The notes: a model not told the origin generated them from the letters alone. DNA of 64,000 nt from Terribacillus sp. FSL K6-0262 (GCF_037977385.1 NZ_CP150277.1:186001-250000), one strand, 5' to 3'. Shown: positions 1 through 9,686, counted from the stretch's first letter. Numbers and translations: made by a program.

Positions 1-1661
1 AGCAAGTCGGTATCGGTCGTCATCCGGCCGAAATCAGCCAATGTCTCGAATATTACCGGTAAGTTCCTGACAGACACATGCTCACGAAGCAGTTTCGCCA
101 GCACTTTTTGCACGTCTCCGACAGATAGCGGCTCTGGCGTGACTTCTTCCGCCAAGATGGGATACGATTCCTTCAAATGATCGATAAGCTGCTTCGTTTC
201 CTGTCTGCCCAGCAACTCATGGGCATGGCGCTTGATCGTTTCCGTAAGATGAGTCGATACGACGGATGGAGGATCAACGACAGTGTAGCCGGAAAGCTCT
301 GCTTCATCCTTCATTTCCTCACTGATCCATTTAGCAGGCAGGCCGAAAGCTGGTTCAAGGGTATCTATCCCATCCAAACCGTCATCTTCGACTCCCGGAC
401 TCATCGCTAAGTAATGATCAAGGAGCACTTCACCGGAAGCAACTTCATTTCCTTTGATCTTCAAACGATATTCATTTGGTCCAAGCTGGATATTATCGCG
501 TATGCGAACCACAGGAATGACGATACCAAGCTCGATCGCAAGCTGCTTACGGATCATGACGATCCGGTCAAGCAAGTCGCCGCCTTGATTCGTATCAGCC
601 AGCGGTATAAGTGCATAGCCGAATTCGAACTCGATCGGATCCATACTGAGCAGGTTCACCACATTGTCGGAAGATTTCATGGAAGTCTCTTCCTGTACTT
701 CTTCCGACTCAACGTCCATTGTCTCTTCTCGCTTCTGTGCCCTTGATAGGAAGAAAGCAGAACCAGCCAGCACGGCAGCAATGGAAGTTGTCAGGAAGAA
801 GTTGATCGGTGTCAAACCAAGCAAGAAAATTGTACCTGCTGCAATGTACAGCAAGCTGGGAAAACGGAATAGCTGTTTGGTCACATCGCTTCCGAGATTC
901 CCTTCGGAGGCTACCCTTGTCACAACGATACCTGTTGCAGTGGAGATGAGGATTGCCGGAATCTGCGTCACCAATCCGTCCCCTACCGTAAGACGCATAT
1001 ACGTATTGATGGCATCCTGGAAACTCATCCCCAATTGCATCATCCCGATGATCAAGCCGAAGATGATATTGATCAATACGATGATGATACCAGCGATGGC
1101 ATCACCTTTTACGAACTTGCTCGCACCATCCATCGCCCCGTAGAAATCCGCCTCATTTTCCACTTTTTCACGACGTTTTTTTGCCTCGACATCGGAAATC
1201 ATGCCTGCATTCAAGTCGGCATCGATGCTCATTTGCTTTCCTGGCATCGCATCAAGGGTGAAACGGGCAGCCACTTCGGAGACCCGCTCCGATCCCTTTG
1301 TGATGACCAGGAATTGAATGATGACCAAAATGATGAAGACGACAAAGCCGACTAACGGATTATCCCCGATGACGAAACTGCCGAACGTCTCTACTACCCC
1401 GCCGGCATGGCCATCTGAGAGGATGGCTCTTGTGGTGGAGATATTCAGTGCCAATCGGAACAGCGTCAGCAAAAGTAAGAGAGAAGGGAAGATCGAGAAT
1501 TGCAGCGCTTCCTCTGTATTCATCGCCACAAGGATGACAATCAAAGCAAGCGAGATATTCGTCAGGATCAAGATGCTCAAAAGCCAGCCCGGCATCGGGA
1601 TCACGAGCATGACAATCACTAAAATTACTGCTATAAGTACTGACATATCCTTAAGTTTCAT
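1..1661 (-). CDS. flhA: Flagellar type III export gate protein FlhA (3' end beyond window)
   Basis: The largest export-gate subunit of the flagellar type III secretion system; its cytoplasmic ring docks chaperone-substrate complexes. The frame is open from an ATG at 1661 to the window edge, giving about 553 residues of a family usually near 680-700, so the C-terminal part is missing. Multiple hydrophobic segments fill roughly the first 320 residues, including the conserved segment around DAMPGKQMSIDADLNAG, and the cytoplasmic domain follows. An AGAGG ribosome site lies 9 nt before the ATG. It follows flhB in the export-gate gene block. Confidence 0.95.
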   Translation of the reverse strand, partial: MKLKDMSVLIAVILVIVMLVIPMPGWLLSILILTNISLALIVILVAMNTEEALQFSIFPSLLLLLTLFRLALNISTTRAILSDGHAGGVVETFGSFVIGDNPLVGFVVFIILVIIQFLVITKGSERVSEVAARFTLDAMPGKQMSIDADLNAGMISDVEAKKRREKVENEADFYGAMDGASKFVKGDAIAGIIIVLINIIFGLIIGMMQLGMSFQDAINTYMRLTVGDGLVTQIPAILISTATGIVVTRVASEGNLGSDVTKQLFRFPSLLYIAAGTIFLLGLTPINFFLTTSIAAVLAGSAFFLSRAQKREETMDVESEEVQEETSMKSSDNVVNLLSMDPIEFEFGYALIPLADTNQGGDLLDRIVMIRKQLAIELGIVIPVVRIRDNIQLGPNEYRLKIKGNEVASGEVLLDHYLAMSPGVEDDGLDGIDTLEPAFGLPAKWISEEMKDEAELSGYTVVDPPSVVSTHLTETIKRHAHELLGRQETKQLIDHLKESYPILAEEVTPEPLSVGDVQKVLAKLLREHVSVRNLPVIFETLADFGRMTTDTDL

Positions 1662-1679
1662 GTTGAAATTCCTCTTCTC

Positions 1680-2759
1680 TTACATTTTACGCTCCGTGCG
1701 GTATACGAAGGCGAGCACCTCTGCAACCGCTTGGAAAAATTCTTCCTGAATCGGCTGATTCAGCTCCACTTTTTTATATAATCCGCGTGCCAGCGGCTTG
1801 TTTTCCACCATCATTACATCATTCGCCTTTGCTATTTCCTTGATTTTAAGCGCTACATGATCCATGCCCTTGGCAATGACGATCGGCGTATCCGACTTTT
1901 TCTCGTCATACTGGATGGCAATCGCAAAGTGCGTCGGGTTGGTAATGACGACATCGGCTTTTGGAACCTCACTCATCATCCTCATCATGGACATCTGACG
2001 CTGCTTTTCTTTAATTTTGGAACGAATCAATGGATTACCTTCCGTGTTTTTATATTCATCCTTGATATCCTGTTTGGACATCCGGATATTCTTCTCAAAA
2101 TCAAATCGCTGGTAAGTATAATCCAGCACTGCAATGAACAGCAAAGCCAAAGCAGCTGCAAAACCCATATATAATGTTGTCTTGCCGAAAAACTGCATGG
2201 CATTTTCCGGAGCTTTCGTAAACATGGTCATGACCGTGTCCATATTCTCCCAAAGCATATAGAAAGTCACTGCTCCTACCAAGCCGATCTTCAGCAAGGA
2301 TTTCACAAGCTCCACCAATGCCCGGACAGAAAAGATACGTTTTGCTCCTTGGATTGGATCGATCTTCTTCAGATCGAATTTGATGTTTTCCCCGCTGAAA
2401 AGCAATCCGAATTGCGCAAAATTGGAAACCAGACCGGCAAGGATGGCGATACCCATCACCGGCCCGACGATCTTAGCCAAGGCTATGCTCATCTCCACAA
2501 GCAGTGTCTGCACGGTATTGGCGGTGATTTCCTGTGTGAGATATTCATCAAATACAATGGTGAATAGCTGTAAGAACTGATCTTTGAAATATCCGCCCAT
2601 CAAAGCCAAGGCTCCCAAGGAAAATAAAAGCAATATGGCGGTATTGACATCCTGACTCTTGGCAACCTGCCCTTTTTTCCTTGTATCCTTACGCTTTTTC
2701 GGTGTCGCTTTCTCTGTTTTCTCACCAGCGAAAAACTGCAGATCCAAGCGGTATTTCAT
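1680..2759 (-). CDS. flhB: Flagellar export switch protein FlhB
   Basis: Membrane protein of the flagellar export gate that controls the change from rod/hook to filament substrates. The 359 residues start with a basic N-terminus (EKTEKATPKKRKDTRKKGQ), followed by four hydrophobic segments and a cytoplasmic domain with the self-cleaving NPTH motif at about residues 274-277. Length is typical. It starts directly after the fliR stop and precedes flhA. FliK, encoded at 9683, would be its partner in hook-length control. Confidence 0.97.
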   Translation of the reverse strand: MKYRLDLQFFAGEKTEKATPKKRKDTRKKGQVAKSQDVNTAILLLFSLGALALMGGYFKDQFLQLFTIVFDEYLTQEITANTVQTLLVEMSIALAKIVGPVMGIAILAGLVSNFAQFGLLFSGENIKFDLKKIDPIQGAKRIFSVRALVELVKSLLKIGLVGAVTFYMLWENMDTVMTMFTKAPENAMQFFGKTTLYMGFAAALALLFIAVLDYTYQRFDFEKNIRMSKQDIKDEYKNTEGNPLIRSKIKEKQRQMSMMRMMSEVPKADVVITNPTHFAIAIQYDEKKSDTPIVIAKGMDHVALKIKEIAKANDVMMVENKPLARGLYKKVELNQPIQEEFFQAVAEVLAFVYRTERKM

Positions 2760-3554
2760 TTAAGACCCTCCAAACAGAACCATCAAATCACGCATCGTCA
2801 CAAGCATATAATCAAACAGCTGCCGAACCACTGTCATATAAACGCCGATCGAAAGGAATAACAGGACAAATGCTACAAGTATCTTAATCGGCAGGCCCAC
2901 GACAAACACATTCAGCTGCGGCACGGTCCTTGCTATTATTCCGATGGCTACATCAACCAGGAACAGACAGCCGACAATCGGTATACTCATCTGGAAGGCG
3001 ATGAGGAACATCTGCCCGAAGGATCGGAGCACCAATTCCACAAATGACTGATCTCCAAATGGCACCATTTCATCCAAAGGAATCAGTTGATAGCTGTAGA
3101 AAATACCATCGATCAAGAGCAAGTGCCCATTGACGGACAGCAGGAACAGCGTTGCAATCGTGTAAAGGAATTGTCCTGTCAGAGGGCTCTGGGCTCTCGT
3201 AACCGGGTCGATGACATTGGCAATCGCAAAACCCATCTGAAAATCAATCAATCCCCCGGCAACATTGATTGCCTGAATGACGATGAAAGCAAGCAGGCCG
3301 ATTGTCAGGCCGACCATTGCTTCTTTAAAAAGCAAAAGAAAGTACGTATGATCGACCGGAACTGTCGGACGATCGATCGTAAAGAAAATGATCAAAGCAA
3401 GGAAAAAGCTGAATCCAATCTTGAATGTCGTCGGCACATTCCGGTAAGAAAACAGCGGTACAGTCACAAAAAAAGCGACGAGACGGACCAATATCAATGC
3501 AAATGCCGGTACAACGGTATAATCAATCTGAGACAGCATCTGCTCAGCCCACAA
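2760..3554 (-). CDS. fliR: Flagellar export gate protein FliR
   Basis: Integral membrane component of the FliPQR export channel. The 264-residue protein is strongly hydrophobic with about six membrane segments and the conserved stretch GGLIDFQMGFAIANVIDP. Its start overlaps the end of fliQ by 11 bp and its stop abuts the flhB ATG, which suggests coupled translation. Family length and position in the fliP-fliQ-fliR-flhB-flhA block support the call. Confidence 0.96.
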   Translation of the reverse strand: MWAEQMLSQIDYTVVPAFALILVRLVAFFVTVPLFSYRNVPTTFKIGFSFFLALIIFFTIDRPTVPVDHTYFLLLFKEAMVGLTIGLLAFIVIQAINVAGGLIDFQMGFAIANVIDPVTRAQSPLTGQFLYTIATLFLLSVNGHLLLIDGIFYSYQLIPLDEMVPFGDQSFVELVLRSFGQMFLIAFQMSIPIVGCLFLVDVAIGIIARTVPQLNVFVVGLPIKILVAFVLLFLSIGVYMTVVRQLFDYMLVTMRDLMVLFGGS

Positions 3555-3813
3555 ATCGATCCAAATTCTGCAGTATGCCTGCAGTGAACTCGACCATTCT
3601 TGTCAGCATCCACGGACCGAAGAATACCAAACCGACCAATACGGCGACTATTTTAGGAATGAACGCAAGCGTCTGTTCCTGAATCTGCGTCGTCGCTTGG
3701 AATATGCTGACGATCAAACCGACAGCAAGGGCTACGATAAGCAAGGGTCCGCTGACAATCAGGACTGTATAAATACCGCGTTCTGCGATGGAAATAACAA
3801 ATTCACTGCTCAT
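3544..3813 (-). CDS. fliQ: Flagellar export gate protein FliQ
   Basis: Small 89-residue subunit of the FliPQR channel with two predicted membrane helices (about residues 15-40 and 50-75) joined by a short loop containing the family-typical FQATTQIQEQTLAFIPKI. The C-terminus overlaps the fliR start. Size, topology and neighbours make this a secure call. Confidence 0.96.
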   Translation of the reverse strand: MSSEFVISIAERGIYTVLIVSGPLLIVALAVGLIVSIFQATTQIQEQTLAFIPKIVAVLVGLVFFGPWMLTRMVEFTAGILQNLDRFVG

Positions 3814-3836
3814 AATACCTTACGCTCCTTCATTCG

Positions 3837-4502
3837 CTAAAACCCTCGCAGCAACGAGGATGTAACCAAATACCAGCCATCCACCAGGACGAATAACAAA
3901 ATTTTAAATGGCAATGAAATGATTACCGGCGGCAGCATCATCATCCCCATCGACATAAGGATGCTGGCTACAGCCATATCGATAACAAGAAATGGGATGA
4001 AAATCATGAAACCCATTTGAAAAGCCGTCTTCAACTCGCTGATAGCAAAAGCCGGCACAAGTGTTGACAGCGGAATATCCTCGACTGATTCCGGTTTTTC
4101 CAGACCGGCATAATTCATGAATAAAGATAAATCCTTTTGTCGCGTTTCCTCCGCCATGAACGTCTTGATTGGTCCGCTCGCTTCCGTATAGGCCTCATCA
4201 AGCGATATTTCATCGTTCATCAATGGCGTGATGGCCTGGTCATTAATTTCACTGAAGGTCGGCGCCATGATGAAGAAGGTCATGAATAAAGCAATCCCGA
4301 TCAAAACCTGTGTCGGCGGTGTCTGCTGTGTGCCTAAGCTCATCCTTACGAAGGATAGCACGACAACGATCCGTGTAAAACATGTCATCAGGATGAGAAT
4401 CCCTGGTGCCAAAGAAAAAATGGTCAATAATAGCAGCAATTTTACCGAGGTCGATACATTCTCGGGGTCGGTTCCAGAAAATATATTGATAAAATCATTC
4501 AT
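3837..4502 (-). CDS. fliP: Flagellar export gate protein FliP
   Basis: Core protein of the flagellar export channel (FliP5Q4R1 in known systems). The 221 residues include membrane helices near residues 20-45, 65-85, 155-180 and 185-215, and the conserved segments SFVRMSLGTQQTPPTQVLIG and GFMIFIPFLVIDMAVASILM. Unlike many proteobacterial FliP proteins it has no obvious long cleavable signal peptide. Its ATG lies inside the end of fliO, overlapping by 8 bp. Confidence 0.97.
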   Translation of the reverse strand: MNDFINIFSGTDPENVSTSVKLLLLLTIFSLAPGILILMTCFTRIVVVLSFVRMSLGTQQTPPTQVLIGIALFMTFFIMAPTFSEINDQAITPLMNDEISLDEAYTEASGPIKTFMAEETRQKDLSLFMNYAGLEKPESVEDIPLSTLVPAFAISELKTAFQMGFMIFIPFLVIDMAVASILMSMGMMMLPPVIISLPFKILLFVLVDGWYLVTSSLLRGF

Positions 4503-5181
4503 CGTCCGTATCCTTCCTTTGCTGCTGTTCCAATCTGTTGCGTGACTGCTTCAGCTTCCTTATTTCCTCTTTGAACTGTTCCTGGAAGCTGGATGCAGCC
4601 CCATCACTTTTCGCCGATTCTTCCTGCTGCTTCTCTTCCTGCTGTTTTTTGCCCGGCAATATATTGGCCAATAAGGCCGATGCCTTCATTTCCTGCTGAT
4701 CCTGTTCCGTCAATTCCTTGATTGTCTGCTCATCTTCGATTTCAGTCAGTAAATCGACATTGTCCCCGACTCCAAGCATATAAACCTTTTCACCAACCCG
4801 GACAATCTGGACGGATTTATTGTTGCCAAGTGCAATACCGCCAATATTCTCCATCGCCCGGACTTGCTGGAACAGGCGATTCCGTTTATTCAAAAACTTG
4901 AGTAGGACATAGATCAGTCCGAGCACGACTGCCAGTGCCAATGCAAGCTTTACTAGATTCATAAAGGTAGATGTGCCTCCAGCTGCCGCATCGGCCGAAT
5001 CAGCTGCTGGTGTATTCTCTTGTTGATTTCCGGCTTCATTCATATCTTTGCAGTCTTCCGATTGTGCAGCATCTTTCTTTAAACAATCCTCCACACTCGC
5101 TGCCGCTTCGGCAGATATGGGAGAAATGACTAGATGCATCAATACAAGGAGCATGCATGCCCAGACTGTTCTTTTCATCAT
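4495..5181 (-). CDS. fliO: Flagellar biosynthesis protein FliO (FliZ-type)
   Basis: Accessory membrane protein that stabilises FliP during assembly of the export gate. The 228 residues have an N-terminal signal-like segment (about 1-27), a short acidic periplasm-facing region, one membrane helix (about 72-95), the FliO-type domain (KRNRLFQQVRAMENIGGIAL onward) and a Lys/Gln-rich tail predicted to be coiled. It is longer than enterobacterial FliO but typical of Bacillus. A GGTGAG site sits just upstream. Confidence 0.9.
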   Translation of the reverse strand: MMKRTVWACMLLVLMHLVISPISAEAAASVEDCLKKDAAQSEDCKDMNEAGNQQENTPAADSADAAAGGTSTFMNLVKLALALAVVLGLIYVLLKFLNKRNRLFQQVRAMENIGGIALGNNKSVQIVRVGEKVYMLGVGDNVDLLTEIEDEQTIKELTEQDQQEMKASALLANILPGKKQQEEKQQEESAKSDGAASSFQEQFKEEIRKLKQSRNRLEQQQRKDTDDE

Positions 5182-5197
5182 TTCCTACTCACCTTTT

Positions 5198-5560
5198 TTA
5201 GCTCAATGCTTTTTGGATTGCCTCTACAACACGATCTGCCTGGAATGGTTTAACGATAAAGTCCTTCGCACCAGCTTGAATGGCATCGATGACCATCGCC
5301 TGCTGCCCCATGGCAGAACACATGATGACTTTCGCATCTGGATATTGGCTTTTGATTTCCTTCATAGCTGCAATACCATCCATTTCAGGCATTGTGATGT
5401 CCATCGTCACCAAATCAGGAGTCAATTCTTTGTATTTCTCTACAGCCTGCTGGCCATCTTGTGCTTCCCCTACTACTTCAAAGCCATTCTTTGTCAAAAT
5501 ATCCTTGATCATCATACGCATGAATGCAGCGTCATCTACGATTAGAATTCTGTTTCCCAT
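5198..5560 (-). CDS. cheY: Chemotaxis response regulator CheY
   Basis: Single-domain receiver that binds the flagellar switch when phosphorylated by CheA. The acidic pair is D9/D10, the phospho-acceptor is D54 (LVTMDITMPEMDG), and the conserved Lys is in DFIVKPF. The ATG at 5560 was chosen because GAGAGGAAGAG lies 5 nt upstream; an in-frame ATG at 5578 would lie upstream of that site. The protein is 120 residues, as expected. It sits directly after fliY, its phosphatase. Confidence 0.97.
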   Translation of the reverse strand: MGNRILIVDDAAFMRMMIKDILTKNGFEVVGEAQDGQQAVEKYKELTPDLVTMDITMPEMDGIAAMKEIKSQYPDAKVIMCSAMGQQAMVIDAIQAGAKDFIVKPFQADRVVEAIQKALS

Positions 5561-5586
5561 ATTTTCTCTTCCTCTCAATGGTCGAA

Positions 5587-6711
5587 TTAGTTGATTGATT
5601 TTAATCTATCGGATTGACTAAGGATATCCGTCACACGTACACCGAAATTCTCTTCGATGACGACAACTTCACCTTTTGCAATCAATTTATCATTAACGTG
5701 GATATCCACTGGCTCACCCGCAAGCTTGTCCAATTCCACGACGGAACCGACAGACAGCTCCAGGATTTCCTTGATGGTGCGCTTTGTACGGCCCAGCTCG
5801 ACGGAAACTTTCAAAGGGATGTCCATCAGCAAATCCAAGTTGCGCGGATTCCCAGACGTCGGTGCTGCTGGTGTATCAAAGCTTGTGAAAGCTGCTTGCT
5901 GCACATTCGGAGCAGGCTGGGAAGTCTGTGTCTGCTGCATGGTTTGTACAGGTGTTTCCCGGACAGACGGCTGTGCTTGGCTTGGAGCTTCCTGTACCGG
6001 CGGTGCTGTGACTTCCGGCTCCGACGCAGCAGGATGCAGCAGCTCATTCACCATATCCTTGGCAAAATCCGTTGATAGCAGCTGCATGATGGAAGAGTCG
6101 ATCAAGTCACCGATTTTCAAATCGAATGACACACTTACTACCTGATCATCAGCAGGCAGCTTATCGGCTCCAGTACCCTCGGATAGATTCATCAATGCAA
6201 TGGAAGGCGGAGAAATATCCACTTTCTTGCTGAATACGGTGCTCATGCTTGTAGCAGCTGCACCCATCATTTGGTTCATCGCTTCCTGTACAGCACTTTG
6301 ATGGATCTCATTGAATTCTTCGGCTGGTGCATTTCCGTCACCGCCAAGCATTAAATCCGCAATGATTGCAGCATCCCGCTGCTTGATGACGAATAGGTTC
6401 GTCCCGGAAAATCCTTCGGTATAGCTGACCTCTATCGCCACATTCGGCTGCGGGAATTTTTCGTATAAATCAGACCGTTTGACGATGGAGGTTTTAGGCG
6501 TTGTGATGTCCACCTTTTGATTCAAAAGTGTCGATAATGTAGTTGCTGAACTTCCGAACGAGATATTGCCTATTTCTCCAAGTGCATCCACTTCCATCGA
6601 ATCCAAATCTTCTTTAGGGAGGATCTGCTCATCATCTGTGCTGGTCGAACTATCATCTGATCCCTTCAATAATGCATCTATCTCTTCTTGGGATAACATA
6701 TTGTCAGTCAT
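5587..6711 (-). CDS. fliY: Flagellar switch protein FliY (FliN-CheC type phosphatase)
   Basis: C-ring component of Gram-positive motors that also dephosphorylates CheY-P. The 374 residues comprise an N-terminal CheY-binding segment (MLSQEEIDALL), a CheC-like domain with two phosphatase motifs (EIGN near residue 45 and an EAMN repeat near 145), a Pro/Gln-rich linker at about 220-285, and a C-terminal FliN/SpoA domain (about 290-365). The start at 6711 has a GGGGGGAAG site and overlaps the fliM 3' end. Confidence 0.95.
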   Translation of the reverse strand: MTDNMLSQEEIDALLKGSDDSSTSTDDEQILPKEDLDSMEVDALGEIGNISFGSSATTLSTLLNQKVDITTPKTSIVKRSDLYEKFPQPNVAIEVSYTEGFSGTNLFVIKQRDAAIIADLMLGGDGNAPAEEFNEIHQSAVQEAMNQMMGAAATSMSTVFSKKVDISPPSIALMNLSEGTGADKLPADDQVVSVSFDLKIGDLIDSSIMQLLSTDFAKDMVNELLHPAASEPEVTAPPVQEAPSQAQPSVRETPVQTMQQTQTSQPAPNVQQAAFTSFDTPAAPTSGNPRNLDLLMDIPLKVSVELGRTKRTIKEILELSVGSVVELDKLAGEPVDIHVNDKLIAKGEVVVIEENFGVRVTDILSQSDRLKSIN

Positions 6712-7705
6712 TTTCTTCCCCCCCTGTTTCAATCTCTTCCATTATTTGTATCGCCATTCTATTTTTTTGTTTGCCTGGCTGTGCTTTAAACTTCACTTGG
6801 TTGTCCACTTTTATATCAAGCGGATGATCGATCGCCTGGTTCAGCATCAGTACATCGCCTTCCTGGAGCTTCATCAATTCCTCTACCTGAATCGAAGTCT
6901 CTCCAAGGATCGCCTTCAAGTCGACCGAAGCTTGCTGTATGCCAGTAGACAGGTCCCTCCACTCTCTCTCATTGCCTTGTCTGTCCACAGGAGCCTGCAT
7001 CCAGTAATGAACGGAAAGCTTCGATACAATCGGCTCCAGGACGACATGAGGAATACAAATATTGATCATTCCTGACGTTTCACCGATTGTTGTGTTCAGT
7101 GTCACAACGACGACAGTCTCATTTGGTGACACCATTTGGAGGAACTGCGGGTTGATCTCAAACTCTTCCAATAAAGGATCCACATCCTCTATCGATTGCC
7201 ATGCTGCTTTAAGGTTTTCCATTCCGGATTCGAATAATTGCGTCATGAGTATTGTTTCGATTTCAGTCAGATTGTTGATCTTGTTGACACTGCTGCCGCG
7301 ACCGCCAAGTGTTCTATCAAGCATCGCAAAAGCGATGTTCGGATCATACTCCATCAAAATCTTGCCTTCCAGCGGTGACAGGCTATATGTGTTCAGAATC
7401 GTCATCGCCGGGATGGAACGAATGAACTCCTCATATGGTAGCTGATCGACGGATGCTACTGATATTTGGACAAATGTCCTTAGCTTGGCTGAGTAGAATG
7501 TCGTCAGCAGCCTGGCAAAATTTTCATGGATACGCGTAATGCTGCGTATCTGATCCTTCGAGAAGCGGAGTGCCCGTTTGAAGTCATACGTTCTCACTTT
7601 TTTGGCTTTCTCGTCCTGTTTCAGCTCATCTGCATCCATTTCACCGGAAGATATTGCGGATAACAGTGCATCGATCTCATTCTGTGATAAGACCTCTTCT
7701 GCCAT
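6704..7705 (-). CDS. fliM: Flagellar motor switch protein FliM
   Basis: C-ring switch protein that binds CheY-P and sets rotation direction. The 333 residues begin with the CheY-binding peptide VLSQNEIDALLSAI, followed by the CheC-like middle domain (contains LEGKILMEYDPNIAFAMLDR and a GGRG loop) and a C-terminal SpoA/FliN-like domain. The ATG at 7705 has GGAGG 8 nt upstream; the in-frame GTG three codons earlier lies within 1 nt of that site and was rejected. Confidence 0.96.
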   Translation of the reverse strand: MAEEVLSQNEIDALLSAISSGEMDADELKQDEKAKKVRTYDFKRALRFSKDQIRSITRIHENFARLLTTFYSAKLRTFVQISVASVDQLPYEEFIRSIPAMTILNTYSLSPLEGKILMEYDPNIAFAMLDRTLGGRGSSVNKINNLTEIETILMTQLFESGMENLKAAWQSIEDVDPLLEEFEINPQFLQMVSPNETVVVVTLNTTIGETSGMINICIPHVVLEPIVSKLSVHYWMQAPVDRQGNEREWRDLSTGIQQASVDLKAILGETSIQVEELMKLQEGDVLMLNQAIDHPLDIKVDNQVKFKAQPGKQKNRMAIQIMEEIETGGEEND

Positions 7706-7737
7706 GCACGTCACCTCCGTTCCTGCTTTTCAGTGAT

Positions 7738-8151
7738 TTATTGTAAAACTTTGCTGACCGTATAGACATCCTCGATCGAGCCTTCTTGCATTTCTTCGTT
7801 CAATTTTTTCTTCAGATTTTTCTCCAAGTCTGTCAAGCCGGCTTGGAAATCTTCCTTATTCATCGCGGTCATTTCCTTGATCACGATATTTTTCAGCTGA
7901 AACTGTCTTGCAGTCACTTCTTCCTTCGCTTTCTCACCGTCGGTGATGAGCTGGAATTGGATTCGGACGATACTGCCATCCTCCAAGTCCGTCGTTATTT
8001 CATCGGTTGTCACGGAATTCGCAGCAAGCTCACTCGCCGAAGGTTCCTTCGCTTCCGATGTGGGGCTCGTGAAGAAGCTCCAAGCAGCATAGCCGCCAGC
8101 GCCCAGGATGATGACAGCCGATAAAATGATAATGATAACTTTAGCGTTCAT
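7738..8151 (-). CDS. fliL: Flagellar basal body-associated protein FliL
   Basis: Single-pass membrane protein near the stator that supports motor torque and stator recruitment. The 137 residues have one N-terminal helix (about residues 4-26) and an extracellular FliL domain with DGEKAKEEVTARQFQLKNIV. The ATG overlaps the swrD stop region by 11 bp. Size and position between swrD and fliM match B. subtilis. Confidence 0.92.
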   Translation of the reverse strand: MNAKVIIIILSAVIILGAGGYAAWSFFTSPTSEAKEPSASELAANSVTTDEITTDLEDGSIVRIQFQLITDGEKAKEEVTARQFQLKNIVIKEMTAMNKEDFQAGLTDLEKNLKKKLNEEMQEGSIEDVYTVSKVLQ

Positions 8152-8359
8152 TTTTTTCTTGTTTCTCCTTTGTTCCGATCAAGCCGATAGATTGATAGAA
8201 TTCACGGATTTTCCTCGCCACTTCTATCTCTGACTCCCGAACGATGATCTTTTTGCTGGATGTGAGTGTGATTGTCGTATCGGGAAACGATTGGATTTGC
8301 TCAATGAAAAGCGCATTCAACGTAAATGTCTCTCCATTTAATTTAGTTAATTTGATCAC
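8141..8359 (-). CDS. swrD: FlbD-family flagellar protein (SwrD)
   Basis: Small 72-residue protein of the FlbD/SwrD family; in B. subtilis SwrD is needed for enough flagellar power to swarm. The typical opening IKLTKLNGETFTLNALFIEQI and the segment DTTITLTSSKKIIVRESEIE are present, with a charged C-terminus. It lies between the hook gene and fliL, as in B. subtilis. The mechanism in this organism is inferred from the family only. Confidence 0.88.
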   Translation of the reverse strand: MIKLTKLNGETFTLNALFIEQIQSFPDTTITLTSSKKIIVRESEIEVARKIREFYQSIGLIGTKEKQEKNER

Positions 8360-8397
8360 TTTGAAAAGGGAGTAAGGCTACTCCCTTCACCTCCTGT

Positions 8398-9222
8398 TTA
8401 TCGTTTCAGGTTGACAAGCTCTTCCAGGATCTGGTCGGAAGTCGTGATGATCCTTGTGTTCGCCTGGAATCCACGCTGGGCGATGATCATGTTTGTGAAT
8501 TCCTCGGAAAGATCGACATTGGACATTTCCAATGCACCTGATACGATTTGGGCAGTACCATTCTCGCCAGGAGCAGAAATCTGCTCTGCTGACAGACCGG
8601 CATTCGGGCTATTCCGGTACGTGCTGTTACCATTTTTGATCAAGCCATCCGGGTTGGAGAACTTAGCCAGACCGATGGTTCCAGCTACAGCTACCTCTCC
8701 GCCTTCAGCAGTGTAATTAACCTCTCCTTGCCCGTTAATGCTGATGCTGGTAGCGCCTTCTGGAACCGTTATCGCCTCGCCGTTTACATCGAGCAGGAAT
8801 TGACCGCTGCTATTCACGATCCTGCCGTCCCCATCCAAGTAGAAGTTACCAGCTCTTGTAAATCCGATATCGGCTGAATTCATATCATCATTCCCTGTCG
8901 GATTAGCGGATACGATGAACATTCCTTCACCTTCAAGCGCCAAATCAAGTGTCCGATCGGTATTCTGGCGGTTACCTTGGGTATGTACATTATCAATGGA
9001 ACCGACTTTCGAACCTAGACCAACCTGACTTGCATTTGTACCGCCTGTTTGAGCTGTCGGATCAGTGGAAGCTTTGATTTGCTGATTCATCATATCCTGA
9101 AAAGTGATTCTGCTTTTCTTGTAACCGGATGTATTGACGTTTGCAATATTGTTACTGACTACATCCAAATTTGTTTGAAAACCTTTCATTCCTGAGATAC
9201 CAGAGTAAAGTGAACGTAACAT
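8398..9222 (-). CDS. flgE: Flagellar hook protein FlgE (often annotated FlgG)
   Basis: Rod/hook-family protein of 274 residues. The N-terminal rod-type motif (LYSGISGMKGFQTNLDVVSN, followed by NIANVNTSGYKKS) and the C-terminal helix (AQRGFQANTRIITTSDQILEEL) flank a central beta domain with the LALEGEGMFIV signature. Automated pipelines often call this short form FlgG. Placement directly after fliK and flgD, and the reassignment of the equivalent B. subtilis gene as the hook protein, favour FlgE. A FlgG-type role cannot be excluded by sequence alone. Confidence 0.88.
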   Translation of the reverse strand: MLRSLYSGISGMKGFQTNLDVVSNNIANVNTSGYKKSRITFQDMMNQQIKASTDPTAQTGGTNASQVGLGSKVGSIDNVHTQGNRQNTDRTLDLALEGEGMFIVSANPTGNDDMNSADIGFTRAGNFYLDGDGRIVNSSGQFLLDVNGEAITVPEGATSISINGQGEVNYTAEGGEVAVAGTIGLAKFSNPDGLIKNGNSTYRNSPNAGLSAEQISAPGENGTAQIVSGALEMSNVDLSEEFTNMIIAQRGFQANTRIITTSDQILEELVNLKR

Positions 9223-9242
9223 GCTTCATCATCCTTTTCTTT

Positions 9243-9686
9243 TTATTCGTTGCTTACCTTCGTAACAGCGTCTGCATAAATCGACTTTCCATTTTCAAGC
9301 TCCAAAACAGCATAGCCGCCTTGCTGTGTCACAGCCTTCACCTTGCTTGTGATGGTGTCCGTGATTTCACCTGTATCCAAATCGTATTCGTTGTAGGTGA
9401 CATTTTTATCAATCATATGGCTGTACTCGATAACCGGAGACGTGTATGACGAATTGCCTGCCATATATTCGACAACCTCGGTCATATTCATTATTTGTTC
9501 CAAAGTGGTGAAGGAAGTCATTTGGTCAATGAACTTCGATTCATCCATTGGGTTTGTCGGATCCTGGTTCTGGAGCTGTACCATCAGGATCTGAAGGAAA
9601 TCATCTTTATCAAGCGTAGAACTTGGTGTCCTCGTTTTTTGTGAATCCAGATAATAGCTGGAATCGATTGTGCTTGTGGTCGTCAT
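9243..9686 (-). CDS. flgD: Flagellar hook-capping protein FlgD
   Basis: Scaffold that caps the growing hook and helps polymerise hook subunits. The 147 residues contain the family motif LDKDDFLQILMVQLQNQDPT, followed by a short C-terminal domain; this is a compact FlgD without the long Tudor/FnIII part of enterobacterial versions. Its ATG overlaps the fliK stop in an ATGA arrangement, implying translational coupling. Confidence 0.94.
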   Translation of the reverse strand: MTTTSTIDSSYYLDSQKTRTPSSTLDKDDFLQILMVQLQNQDPTNPMDESKFIDQMTSFTTLEQIMNMTEVVEYMAGNSSYTSPVIEYSHMIDKNVTYNEYDLDTGEITDTITSKVKAVTQQGGYAVLELENGKSIYADAVTKVSNE